From assembly GCA_020809705.1 (NCBI GenBank), contig CP085828.1, positions 1,612,001 through 1,676,000 on the forward strand: DNA of 64,000 bases. Reading direction: 5' to 3'. A model generated the notes under the pieces. It had not been told where the DNA came from. It searched no databases and saw nothing but the letters and a program-made list of their open reading frames with translations. This DNA comes from Calonectria ilicicola. Lineage: Eukaryota > Ascomycota > Sordariomycetes > Hypocreales > Nectriaceae. The position numbers and the translations under genes are program-made. Of this stretch, positions 33,803-46,383 are shown piece by piece (position 1 is the first letter of the stretch; each line of letters begins with the position of its first letter).

Positions 33803-36800
33803 CTATCTCGTTTTCGTCAGTGGCTTTGCATTCGTCTTCATGTTTGGCGGCTCCAATTCCATCACTTTCAAATCTTCATCAATCTCATTGCTTGGTCGTT
33901 TCGCATTGCCGTCATGATTCATTACATGCGCGGCCCCGATCCCGGTTAGTGAATCCGGGCCCTTGGCTTTGGCGTTTTCTATTTCGCCTGAAACAACACC
34001 TCTTGCGCTTTTTAGGCCACCCTTGAGCTGATCCTGTTCTGGAATCCGGTCCAGGGTAGCTTTATCTTCCGCGCAATAGAGCCCTTTTGACGGAGTTACC
34101 GTCCTCGAAGACGCTTCTGTCGCGATTTGTGGAGGTTCAGGTGCTGTGGTGCCCTGCGCCTCTGATTCATGGAGCCTGTGCTCCGATTTTATCTTCAATT
34201 CCTGCATGTCCGTCTCCCCCTTTTCCGCTGGGGAAAACACCTGCGGAATGCGTTTCTCGTTCGCGGGTTCCACGCGGCTGAGCACATTCTGTGGTTTCAC
34301 GCCGTCTTGCAAGTTGTCTCCAGACTGGACAGGCTTTGTCTGAAGCGACAACTCTTCTTTTATGACATGTGTCGCCTCCTTCAAGGCCTCAACTGCAGGC
34401 ATTACCACATCGCAAGCACTATCCGCCTTCGCGGAGATGTAGTCTTTGTCCTCTTCGATCGGCCCTGGCAGGGTGGCACTTTTTGAAGCTGAACTGAACT
34501 CCTCCCCAACCACTTCCAATGGCTTTACCAGCGTCGAATTGCCAGTGGATACTTCCAAAATGTATTCCACTGCCGGTTGATCCACGATTTTGGCTTCGTC
34601 TGGTTCAATGGATTTGGTCAAAGCAGTCCTGTCGTGACTCTTTCCTGATTTATCACCACTCACGGCTACGGTTTCTTTGGAATTTTCATCCTCCTCCCTC
34701 GGCAGGGAATTATCTACCTTCCCGCCCAAAAGTGCATCCGGTGTCGTAACAGCACTAGGTTCGAGGAGCCCGGCTTTGTTCGCAATGGGTGTTTCCTCCG
34801 GAGGTATGTCATCATGACCCACGTCACTATATGAGGATGGGATATCCCTATTCGCGGCCCAAGCAGCTACGTCGTGCATACGACGAGGAGAGTCGCATCG
34901 GTCGTAATTGCTTGGCAGCGGGCTTGGGGGCGAACGACCTCGTGTATAGTAGTATGGCTCATAAGACACCGGGCTAAGCTCCGTGTATGGTCGGGCCACG
35001 TATGACCAGTCGTTGGGTGGCTCAACCGTTTTGATCTGAGGTTGCATCTCGGGGTGGTAGTCGTCCACAAGATACTGATTCAACGTATAATCTTCGTCGA
35101 CCGACATCGGGGGTGGGTTAAGCTTGCCGCAGTTCTCGTGATCTGATGGTGAAGGAAACATATCAAGCAACGATTGTGCCTGGGGTCGCATTCGAGGGTC
35201 GTCGTTTAGGCAGCTTTCGGCCATCCGTCGATACCAGTCTGGAATGTTAACCTCGGGTCCAAGAATTAGAGGGCGCCCTTGGGATTCAGGCTCATCTTCT
35301 TGCATCGCAAGAGCCCATAGGACCATCCCTAGCTGGTACAAGTCCGACTTGACGCCAATATACATTGAAATCCGTTGATTGCACTCAATCAGCGGTGTCG
35401 CTTCGGGAGGCTCCCATCCCACTGGACAACCTCTTCGATTGATGTCAATAATTTTGGCGTCATTATTTTCATCGATGACGATGTTGGACAAGGTGAAATC
35501 ACCCTGCACAAAGCCAGATTCATGAATATCAGACAATCCTTCAACAATCTGGCGCGCCCATTTCTCCCGTGTCGGCCATGGAATATCACAATCGCCGTCC
35601 TTGCAGTGCTCGTAAATAATATCGATGAGGGCGCCCTGGTCTGCGTAACTAATAAGAAGTCCTTTGACATACTCATCATGGTCATCCACAACCACTCCAT
35701 GAAAGCTGATGACGTTCTGCGAGTACCGAAGCCGATTCAAGGCGTTGACCTCGTACAGAAATTCATCAACAGTATCCGGGCTGGGAATTTCCTTTTTAAT
35801 GAGAGTCTGCCCGTTGACATGTACTTTGTACACAAACCCGGACATGTGTGAATCAAAAATAATATCCTTTTCTCGAACTCGTCGGCAGCCAAGATGCTTG
35901 ATCTGGGTGACAGTAGGATATTGTATTATTTCCTATGAAACGAACTGTCAGCTCAAAACTAGGGAGGGCATGAGCGTTGGTGCTACTTACATTGCCATCC
36001 TCAACGACATGGACGTGGAGCCTCCCGTCCGTGGTCTGAAGTTTTAGATTGGTAACAGATTCATAAAATTGAATATCTCGAAGACTCTCGCGTATAGCTT
36101 CATATATTTTTGCACTCTTTTCTCTCTGGTAGTGGGTGTGTATCAAATCCATCTCCAATGAATTGGGGGGAGCATTTCGATAATCGAGGGAAATAGTGAC
36201 ACGCCGCCAAAGATGTTCTTGTTCCCGGTAGGTGACAAAAAACTTCTCCCTTCTTGATCGATCGCGAAAGTGCATGCTGAGGTTGAGGATCCATATCTTC
36301 TCCAGTTCCTCGTGGATCATGGCCTCATACTGTGAGTTAGTTATAGAATGGGCATCAGTGTTGTCTTGAATGGCGCTCTCATCGGTGAGGCCAATTTTAT
36401 CGTTCTTGTACCCCGCATGGTCTAACTGAGCATCTCCAAGAGGATCCTCAGCGGTGGTTGTGGTCAAAGCTGGAGCTTGGGGCACATTGTGAGGGGCGTC
36501 ATCATGTGCGGAGCCGAGCAGCCCGGGTGCACTGATGCGGGGGTCTGTATGAGGCTGAGAGGTGAAGGAAGCTCGGGGATCACGGGAGCGACGGTCAACC
36601 GAAACAGCTCTGCGCTCATCTGCTGAAGGGTCAACAGGCGCCAAGTTCATCCTCTGCTCTGATCGTTGGCGTTTGTAGGTCTGGGCGCGAGGCAGCCCAG
36701 GCACCACCCTCCGGGACATTCGACGGATCAGACCGTCCTTTTCGGGGTCAGCCGAGCTGCCAGTCTGTTCTGTATCCGACATTTGTTCGGTCGCACCAGG

Positions 36801-36920
36801 TGCGATATTACCAGCAGTTTGCCGGCTAAAGAGTTTGCGGAGAAATCCTTGGGTCGATGAAGGTGTTGGTGGTTGTTGAAGTGGTGATGGCCCAGAGGCA
36901 GCGACTTCTGCCTGAGCCAT
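33803..36920 (-). CDS. Fungal protein with divergent protein-kinase domain
   Basis: Exons 36920-35991 and 35932-33803 (intron GTAAGT...CATAG, 58 nt) join two frames into 1019 residues. The N-terminal 200 residues are disordered; about 220-330 is a folded module (EELEKIWILNLSMHFRDRS...). The kinase-like domain is about 335-590: paired lysines at 356-357 (TLIKKEIP), Glu371 in the C-helix, a catalytic loop reading QGDFTLSN (Asp455, Asn460) where most kinases have HRDxKxxN, and DIN (Asp473) in place of DFG. There is no clear Gly-rich loop. The rest (about 600-1019) is acidic, Ser/Pro/Glu-rich and disordered. The retained Lys, Asp and Asn mean activity is possible; substrate and partner unknown. 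Annotating only one of the two frames would lose a third of the protein. Confidence 0.8.
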
Positions 36921-39900
36921 TGTCACGCCAACGCAACCTCGATGATGGGGCCGCCTTAATGAACGTCGTTGAAGTCGCCGGTGATTTAGGTGTTCGGTAA
37001 TAGACAATGGTAAACAAGACAGGGTGCCGATTAAGAAGAGTTGGGGTGGTGAAGAATGGAGTATCAACCGAAACGGCAAGATATGAACGACGACGAGAAA
37101 ATGATACGGGTACAAACGTGAGTAGGGGGCCTGCGGGTCTTAGATTGACGGAAGATGAAAGCTGATAAGAAAGAGATGTCCTAAAGCTGCGAAAAGAGGA
37201 GAAACCCAAAAGATACACGCCGGCACCTGACGATGGAATTGTGATTATAGGAGCATTGACGATGACAACGGGCGAGATTCAAACCACGCAACCCTTCGAT
37301 TAGACAAGCGAGATTCTGACGTGAGGCAAAACAGAAAGAGAGACCATGTCTTGCCCATGAACAGCAAAACAAAGCAATGGTGAGCGGCGAATGTCGTATT
37401 AGGCGTTGTGGCGACGCCGAGGAGGCTGGGCTTCGGGACGGTCAAGCGGGTCCTTCCAAGAGCTGCGGTCTTGGAGCGAGGCCGGCCGTGTGGCGGAGAC
37501 AGATGCGGCTGAATGGTAAGACGAGCGGTGGTGAAAGCGATGAGGTGCAATCAAGGCAAGAGGCGACAGAATAATGACGTTGCTGGGCAGGTTATGAATT
37601 GGAAAACCAGGGCCCAAAACCCAGATCGTGGAAATGTGGACGGACGATGAGCTGCACGACGGGCTGATATTAAACGACGTCTGCCTACTTGGACGGGGCC
37701 AGCAGAGAAGCGGGTATGGAACAGACGTGAGTGGGCGTGGTGTGGGTGGGCAGCTTGGTAGGCTTAGTGGATGAATGGGATAGCGGGAAAAGGCGGGCGT
37801 GGAGGCGGCGCTCTGGAAGCCCGGGGCGGACCTCTTGGGCCGTTTGAAGGGCATAGGGCCAACCATATGGCGACCCAGTTGGCCCCGCGATGCTTGACTT
37901 GGACGCCTGTAGAACCAAACAAAGACCCTGCCCTGCTTCCGGGGACAATGGGGCTGGGTTCCAGGCGCACAGAGATTTACCAGGGGGCCACAGGGCCAAA
38001 GGGCCAAAGGGCGGCAGCCAGCATCATTGAGTGGCCAGCAAAGCCACCACACTCCAGTGTGTACGCAGGGCTGTGACCACCCAACCTCACTCTGGTCCAG
38101 AAGGAGCAGGCCTGGACAGCGCGTCTGACCCGACTGGCCTCGGGCGCAAAGAAGAAGAAAAAAAGACCCTGTCGTCTGCAACCTATCGCTCGTTCCCCGC
38201 TATCCGTCTCTCGCCTGTTGCTGCAGCCGCAGTCATCGAGAGGTGACGCTCATCCGGTGGAGAACCATCGATGAGCTGGCCCCTCTGAAGTCCCTGTCCT
38301 CGTCCCATTCCGTCCACGCTAAAGCGAGTTGGCACAGATGTCGGAGTCCAAAGAGGTCAAGAGGTGGCGGCGGTGATGCGTCAGGCAGGGAGTCGGGCAC
38401 TGAGGCTGTCGATGTTCAAAGACAAGGATCGTTTGGTGGGATCACGAAGGCAAAATGGCCAGCTCAGTTTCTGGTATCGATTACAGACAGAGTCATGTGG
38501 TGGGGTGGGAGAGACATAGATGGTCAAAGCAAGAGAAGCGAGGGAGAGAAGAGCAAAGAGACCCAAAAGAGAAACACGGAACGAATGAACAGAGACGACA
38601 AAAAGTCGCACATGCATGTCACAGCCTCTGGCATCATGACATGCTGTTGACCTGCTCCTTCTTCCCGAAAAGCTCAGGGCTTGGATGCTGCCCAAGAAGC
38701 CCGTCCTTAGCTGCCTGAAGTCCTGGGCCAGTTTCATCGTAGCCAGCATACCCAGTCCTTGCTGAATAGCTCAAACTCAACATCAGCATCGAACTCAACC
38801 ATGGATAGATATGGAGTCAGGAGTCGAGCCCAACACAAGGCGAAACGGAAACGCACATGCTCACGCCAGAAAAGCCGTCATGGTGGAGGACACACAAGAC
38901 CTGACAAACCAGTCTGTCGGTGTCGCCAGCAAGGGAACCTGGCCAACCAAACGCTTACCGCCAAAACCCAAGTGTGCACGTCCGCAGCATATCTCGTCCA
39001 AGTCGTCGACACTTGGGCTCGAACCACCAGACAATTATATTTTCTCAATACTAATAACTAACTTCCCGCACAACCAAGTCAAGTTGGGCATCTGTCCGTT
39101 CAGTGACCGTCACCGCCCAACCAGCATCACAAAACCCATGACTCTCTACACAGTACTAGCTTGACACTGGCCCCAGCAACCATGGCGTAGCTCATGATGA
39201 GGCGACCCAGCCCCATTGAAGACGACGACGACAATGGAAGCCCCTGTCTCGTCGCCTATCGGAGGGGTTGCAGGCTCCGCCATGTCATCGCGGCATGCTC
39301 GTTGCTGTCTCACTGACCGATTTCCTTATCGGTCCATAGACCGGCCGCCATGGAACAGCCTCCAAGAGCATGCCCCGTTTTAAGTGCATTCTCACTCACG
39401 CACGCACGCCTGTTTTGCATTCAAAGTGTCTGAGAGGCTGGCTGGTCTGAGGAACTGCAGCCAAAAGCGCAAGCGCACACATTCATGATCGACAATACAG
39501 TCACGATGACCCTGTCACATCTCATTGCAGTCATATGGCCTCTTTTCCCCTCCCTTTTTTTTTTTTTTTTTTACTCCATCCTTAAACTTTGCATGTTTCC
39601 ACTTCAAAAAGTGACAATGTTCTGTTTTCGCATCAACCTCTCCATATCTCGTCCTAGTTTCAGTCAATGCACTAACACAACCATTCATCGCCCAACGCTA
39701 GGCGCCTTCTAGCAACTTGAGGCCTAACCTAGGAGGAGCTGGACAGCCCTACTCACTTGCTCGTGTTGTAATGTGTGTCTTGCTGACTTCAGCACACACC
39801 ACCACGACAGAGGATTCTCTAGGTTCCTCCATGACGCCCGACTAACTCTTTTTGCATCCAATGGAAATCCGCTGCACCGCGCAGGACCGGAAAATTTCCA

Positions 39901-41246
39901 CAGGCTACTGTGCCAGCCCAATGGAGAGGTTCAATCGAACAAGCTTGACCCCAATCCAGGGCTCTGTGTGAGAAACGTGTGGGGTCAGGCATGAGTGCAG
40001 CATTCCAATTGTTCATTCTGGTCCAGTGAGGCTGCCTGGCTCTCTGACAGGCTGTCAGCTCGCCATGCAAGCAATGAAACTGCATCCCACTTCTCGCAGC
40101 GTCGCGGTGCTAAGACGTCTCTCACCATCTATTGGATATCCCGGAGGCTTCGCTTCTCCTGCTCCGTTGCATCAGAGCGGGGCCTTCTGGTCAACCTGTC
40201 TCCCTCGCTCCCACCACCAAAGCCATTGTCCAACGGCTTGAACTCAGGTGCCATCGTCATCTGAAAAAGTTTGCCTGCACACAGGTGTGTCCAATGGTTC
40301 TAACCAGGTCACACCCTCTCGCATATATACGCACAAACACACATCTACACTCACGAATTCCACATGAGTCCAATCCCACTAACTAGGCCCGTCCCGCTCT
40401 AAGCCCCACCGATCCTGTAACCCGGATCAACCGAAACCTCACATGAAACAGGTTCAGGTCCTGGCGCGATTAGGATTCCGGACTCTGTTGGCTCCTTGGT
40501 TTTGTAAAAAGACGCCTCTGCGCTCGTTTCCTATCGATTGGGTCACAGCATGACCACATGGCCCCCTAGATCGCCCTACAGACACTAAATTGGCAGTCCT
40601 TGCATCCTACTGCAGAGGCCCAGTCGCCGGCTTCGGAATATGACCAGCTAGCATGTGTCTTTTTGTCTCAGCGATCGATTCGATGCCGTCATTGCTGTAT
40701 ATGACCGGGTCTTATACAAGGCAAGCCAAATAATTTGAATGCAGTCTGAACGGCAACGTGTGCACCCCCGGGACTGTCTAAGTTTGGCAAGCCAACGTGT
40801 CATGACATCAACATTATCCGAGAACTGAGATATGCGGGTTGAGATTTTATTTCTTGGCCAATATGTACAGTTATACACAGAGGAGTCATCAGCATGCTCG
40901 CAACCAATGCTGCTGCCGCTGCTGCTGCTCTACTTTATCATCCCCAAAAATACCCTCCTCTCTAATGGGCATGCTTCTAATAGTACAAGGATCAACATAT
41001 TGGTAAAACAGGAGTGGGAGTCTTCATAGTCGTTTCCATCTAGCTTTTCTTACCCCGTGCCCAAACGCCCCTTAAATGCCTTATAACATCCCTCCATCCC
41101 CCCTTATAGTATCGCTCTCCGTAGAGCGAGATGCTTTGCTGCATATACGGCGGCGAAAGGCTCTGCTCGGATTGAGTGGCGCGTCTCAATAAAAGACAAT
41201 GCAAATCACGAGCGGGGGAGCAGTGTTAAAGTATGCTCAATCGCGT
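36921..41246. other. 4.3-kb gene-free spacer
   Basis: The left end (about 36921-37700) should be the promoter of the kinase-like gene. A GGGCCAAA tandem motif occurs near 37987-38012 and a long T run at about 39557-39572. Frames at 37399-38181, 38243-38650 and 38811-39164 are on both strands with overlapping, Arg/Ser/Pro-rich, non-protein-like content. The right end is the 3' region of the Lon gene. No RNA gene recognised. Confidence 0.45.
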
Positions 41247-44200
41247 CTAATTATCCTCTTCGGCGGCCTCAGACTCTTCTTTCTTCTTTGGGATTCTGCA
41301 CTGGTTGGCCTTCTCGCGATCCAATTCGGGGAAAACGAGCTTAAAGACTTCGGGGTACCAAGCGACGGGGTGCCCCTCAAGGCCTTCTTTGATATTCTAT
41401 CATATATCAGTTAGTCAGAGTCCTTACAGCAAAACAAAACGTGTGCGGTGCGTGGGGGAATGCCGGGGTGGTCCCTGTGGGGGGATTGGCACGTACCTCT
41501 GGAAGCTCCAGCCAGTCGGACATATTGTCCTTGGGGAAGATTATAGTTTTACAGCCTGCGCGTCGAGCGGCAACAGTCTTCTCACGCAGACCACCAATGC
41601 GCAGTACTTTGCCGGTCAGAGTGATCTCACCGGTCATGGCAACAGTAGGGTTAACGGGGGTATCAAGCGCCAGCGAGAGGAGGGAGGTGGTCATAGTGAT
41701 TCCAGCCGAGGGGCCATCCTTGGGGACGGCTCCATCAGGCACGTGGAGGTGCATCTTAGCGTGGTCGAAAAATTGATTTTCGGGGAATTCCTTGACCATG
41801 AAGGACTTGGAATAGGAATAGGCGATGGTAGTCGACTCCTTCATGACCGTCTTAAGGTTGCCAGTAATGTCCAGGTGTGGTCGCGTTGAAGAAAGCAGGG
41901 GGGCCTGCAAAATAGACTCAATGTACATGGCAGCGCCACCCAGTTGAGTCCAGGCCAGGCCCATGGAGACACCTGGTGGGCTCACTTCATAAAGACGATC
42001 CGATGTGAAGACAGGGGGACCAACATAGTCGGTGAGGTTGTCCTTGCCGATCACGACATGGACAGAGTCAGGCACCTTCAGCGGCTTTCGAGGCTTCTCG
42101 GTGGTCTTGACTGCGCCTGACGACTCGGCCGAAGCCTCCGGATCCGACTCCTTTGCTTCACCGGCCTTCTGCTCCGCCTCAGCAGCAGATTTGCCCTCTT
42201 CTGTAAGAGTATCCTCTTCGGGGAGAACCTCTTCGCCAAGCTCCTGAACGATCTTGAGAGCAGACTTCCTGTAGACTTTTTCGATCTGCTTCTTGAGGTT
42301 GCGTACTCCGGATTCTCGGCAGTATGACTTAATCAGCTCCTCCACAGCCTCCTCGCTTAGCGTAACGTCAGCTTCCTTGAGACCCGCAGCTTCCTTGGCA
42401 GCAGGAGCAAGGTATCGCTGGGCAATAGCCATCTTCTCGTCCGAGACGTAGCCAGATAGTTGGATAAGCTCCATTCGATCCAGAAGAGGTCGGGGAATAG
42501 TATCAGTCATGTTGGCCGTGCACACGAACAAAACCTTGGACAGATCCACGGGCACATCCATGTAATGATCCAAGAATGAGCTGTTCTGCTCGGGGTCAAG
42601 CAGTTCGAGAAGAGCAGATGAAGGATCGCCCTGGTATCCTCGGCCAATCTTGTCGATCTCGTCGATTAAGATCAGGGGATTTTCGGTCTGGCACTTCTTC
42701 AAAGCTTGGATGATACGGCCAGGTAAAGCACCAACGTAGGTTCTTCGGTGGCCCTTGATCTCGGCAACATCCGTCAAGCCGCCCACACTAAAGCGGTAGT
42801 ACTCTCGGTTGAGTGCTCGGGCAATGGACTTGCCAATACTCGTCTTTCCGACACCAGGGGGGCCGACGAAGCAGAGAATCTTGCCTTCAACAGTACCCCG
42901 AAGCTTTCCCACAGCAATGAATTCAAGAATTCTGTCTTTGACATCCTTCAGGCCGTGGTGGTCCTCATCCAATACTTTAACGGCGTTGGGAATGGCAAAG
43001 TTTTCTGGGCTCCTTTGGCCCCAAGGAATTTGGGTAAGCCAATCCAGATAATTCCTTGTTACGTTGAACTCAGAAGCAGCTGTCTCAAGGTGGGCGAGTT
43101 TGTTAAGCTCTTCGTCGAACACTTTGCGGACAGCGTCAGGCATGGCTAGCTTGCCTGCCTTCTCCTTGAACTTTTCAATCAACTTGTCCTTTCCATCAGA
43201 CTCGAGACCTAGCTCACGGCGGATTCCCTTCATCTGCTCCATAAGCCAGTACTCCCGTTGTCTCTTGCTGATCTTGTTCTCCACATCTTTGCTGATTTTG
43301 GACTGCAGCTGGGCGTTCATGAGTTCCTTCTTGAGTACCACGAGGGCTTTCTGCATCCTCTCTTCCACATTGAGGCAGCCAAGCACTTCCTGAAGCTCCT
43401 TTTGTTCACCAGATGACACAGCGGCGGCAAAGTCAGCCAGCTTGGCTGGTTCCGATGTCACGTTCCCGGTCGACTGGCTCATGGAGAAAGTGGAGATTTG
43501 GTCACGGAAGAGGTTGTTCATTGTAGCAACCTCCTTGAACACGTTGACAATCTCGTTGGTTACAGCCCGGATAACAGGGCTCTTGGGATCATAGGGCTCG
43601 TCTGTGAGGTTCTCGACGTTGACAAGGCTGACAGGATACTTTTTGAGGAACGACGTGGGCTCATACTTTTCAGTCGTCTGGTCAGGCTTTTTCTCCACGG
43701 CACTCTCCTCAAAACTTGCGACAACATCGCCCTTTTTCTCTTGGGTAGTGTCCTCTTCGGAAGGTTTCTGGGGGATAGGCTCAACAGTTGGTTCGGTTTT
43801 GGAGTCAGTCTTCTTTGGGTCCTGGCCACCTGGGGGTAGCAGACTGGATAATCGGATACGACGATGGGGGTAAAGGATGGCGGTCAGCGCACCCTCCTGT
43901 CCATGGATGGGGAATGCGCTTGTAATCTGTGCAAATACACCAACATCATACACATCATCCGGATTACGGATGACATCCTCGTCCTCATTTTCATCTTTGA
44001 ACAAGAAAGCACCAACATATGGCTGACCACGTTTGATCGACTCTGTAATTGCAGTTGCAACATCGGGGTCCTTGATAGTAATGGCCTTGTAAAATCCAGG
44101 GAAGAGTGGCCGGCGGGCAATGGGGATGGCAAGGACCTGAGGGTATACTTCAGGAACAACGGGCTTCTGGAGAGCCTTCTCGGCAGACTTGCGACCACGC

Positions 44201-44640
44201 TTGCCACCTTCACCTCCGGAACCATCATTGCCAGAGCCAGATCCGGTACCGCCTGCTGCACTTCCCGCTTTGTTATCTTTCCCAGCTGGCGCTGAGTCGG
44301 AACCTGAGTTCTTGGCTTCAGCTGAGAGCTCGTCTTTCCGCCTGTTCTCAAGGTTCGCCTTGGCCTCTTCTTCGGAGAGAGGCTCTGTCTCGGGCTCTAT
44401 TGCCGAGTCAAAAAAGCTCTTGTCTTTCTCATCTTTCTTGCCCAACCGAGCTGAAGTGGAAAAGGCGGCACCGAGTAACCGAGGCTGGAGGGCTGGGAGC
44501 CTGCGGCTGCAAATGTGGGGGGTCCGATAGGAAGGAGAAGATACCCATCTTCGCGCAATAACTTCAGGAGAAGCTCGGGAGGCTTGGGCAGCGGAGCGCT
44601 CGAGGAGGAGGCGGCCGGAAAGTCGTGAACGTGGGATCAT
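41247..44640 (-). CDS. PIM1: Mitochondrial ATP-dependent Lon protease (Pim1)
   Basis: Matrix AAA+ serine protease that degrades misfolded and oxidised proteins and helps keep mitochondrial DNA. Exons 44640-41497 and 41396-41247 (100-nt intron) give 1097 residues. The first ~80 residues are Arg/Ser-rich with few acids, as in a matrix-targeting presequence, followed by a charged linker. The N-terminal LON substrate domain starts near residue 167 (EVYPQVLAIPIARRPLFPGF). Walker A is GPPGVGKTS (591-599) and Walker B ILIDEID (about 656). The Ser-Lys dyad is Ser978 in DGPSAGITM and Lys1021 in GGLREK, spaced 43 residues as in other Lons. The last exon encodes NIKEGLEGHPVAWYPEVFKL and an acidic tail. 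An acidic insert (about 800-860) lies in the AAA+ region. Divergent from the gene at 45664. Confidence 0.96.
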
Positions 44641-45663
44641 GGTGGGCTGGAGCTGTCGGGAAGCTGTCGCAGGGACTGATAGTGGGAGGAATACAGATAC
44701 GGAAGCCCCCCCGCGCTGGGCAACTCGGAACTGAAGGAACGACTAGGAGAGAAATAGATAGAATCAGGTAGGGAGAGTAGGAATAATTAGAGTGTTAATG
44801 GGGTTGGTCGGGAAGAAGGTGGTTGGATGCAATTGTGCGCATCGCCGCTGGTGGAGGCGACTTATTAATGACTTATGGCGACGTCGGCCTAGTAGCCTTC
44901 GACATGATAAATTTCAGAGTACCATGAGCTTCCATCGGCTGAATGTCGGCAATGGCAAAAGCCGGCCAATCCGGTTTCGGTCGGGGTAGTTATCAGATGG
45001 AGCTATTCACTTATCGGGGCTCGCGTGCCATGGTGTAAGATGGGATCTCAATTGACAAGGTTAGCAAGGGTAGGTAAAAAATAAAGGCCTGCGATTAGGA
45101 AATGTGGAATTGGGTGTTTTGGTTTTGGTTTTATCGCTTATCAATGCTTGACATGTTTTTTTATTCCGGGGAATGAAGGAGAAGCTGATGTATCTGTACT
45201 CTTCAAACTGTATCCATTTATTCTAGCGTCATCTTCCGTGTAGCGAAATTCGAGCAGGCAGTCTCAAAAACACCTAACTAATTACTTAAAATGGGACTGT
45301 AAAGCGAACTCGGAGGATAAACAAGGTAAATATAATGGGAGATGAGCGGATGATGTTTTTTAAGGGGGGGAAGGGTTTTGGTTTGTCGGAAGGGTTCAAA
45401 TGGTAAGGCGCATAACATACTTCATTCTTGTTGTTATGCCATAGACGCTACCCTACACACGCTCACCCACTTTGTGAGGGAATCTTGGTCTCATAGGTCA
45501 GATGACATTGGGCAGTGAGCACCACAACGTTTGCCATTATTTAATTCCTATCGCAGCTTTGTGCAGAAGAAAATCTTTGTCAACACCCCAGAGAGTCGCC
45601 TTGCACCTAAGACACTGCAATTTCCGTCTTTCTTTGTGCTTAATCCTAGAAAACCCCATTACC
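44641..45663. other. Divergent promoter region between PIM1 and the gene at 45664
   Basis: One kilobase between two divergent ATGs, without supportable frames. It has A/T-rich tracts around 45060-45180 and 45200-45330 and a C/T-rich stretch just before 45664. I see no convincing heat-shock element array upstream of the Lon gene. Confidence 0.4.
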
Positions 45664-46191
45664 ATGGCGCCAGCCCCTCAGGACAGCGATGTCTCAGCGT
45701 CGCTCACTAAGCTCTCAATCAATGACCCCAAGAACCCGCAAAAGCAAAGCAAGAAAAAGTCCAAGAAGGTCGTCGCGGACTCTTGGGAGGACGAAGACCT
45801 GTCGGAGTCGGAGCCCGAGCCCGAGCCCGCATCTAACACTGATCAAAAGGATGGCAGCGACGACACCGGCCCGCCCACGCCCAAGCAGCCCGTGGCTCCT
45901 CCGCCAACGCCGCTCTCGCCTGCCGGCACGGCATGGCCGCCGTTTCCAGATACCGCTCCGGGGTCGGGCGCCGCTGAGGCGTCCCGTCGACCGGAAAAGA
46001 CGGATGCTGTGGCTCGGCGAATGATTGCTGCCAGCCTGGGTCTCAAGGCCCCCAAGCAGACCGAGGAGCAGCGCGCATACCAAAAGTCCATCCGCGAGCA
46101 GGAGAAGAAGAGACGGGAACAGGAAAAAGCAGCAGAGCAGAAAGCACGAGAGGATACCGAAAAGGCCAAGGCGGCCGTGTGGGACGACTAA
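45664..46191 (+). CDS. Small Lys/Glu-rich coiled-coil protein of unknown function
   Basis: Single exon, 175 residues, starting at MAPAPQDSD. The order is a short Ser/Leu segment (SASLTKLSI), a lysine cluster (KQSKKKSKK), an acidic Ser/Glu run (SESEPEPEPE-like, about 45-60), and a Pro-rich linker. Next comes a short folded-looking helix (DAVARRMIAASLGLKAP), then a charged single helix or coiled coil to the end (TEEQRAYQKSIREQEKKRREQ...), finishing AVWDD. There is no membrane segment or signal. The order of clusters suggests a nuclear or RNA/ribosome-associated protein, but this is inference. The start ATG is preceded by a C/T-rich leader. The frame opens further upstream from an earlier ATG (45502); that extension is low-quality and probably leader. 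Confidence 0.72.
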   Translation: MAPAPQDSDVSASLTKLSINDPKNPQKQSKKKSKKVVADSWEDEDLSESEPEPEPASNTDQKDGSDDTGPPTPKQPVAPPPTPLSPAGTAWPPFPDTAPGSGAAEASRRPEKTDAVARRMIAASLGLKAPKQTEEQRAYQKSIREQEKKRREQEKAAEQKAREDTEKAKAAVWDD

Positions 46192-46383
46192 TGGGGGCAC
46201 CTGGATCTGGATTGGTCGTGTTCTACAAAGATGCTACAAGCAATCGAGATGGAGATAGCTTATTCCGAGCATTTTCGCGTTCAAGTTATATAAATCAACC
46301 AAGCAGTAAAAATCTAGAAAGAAACAGGCCCGCGCCATACAATACATGACTCCAGCAATTCGCTCTATAGGATCCAACATCGA

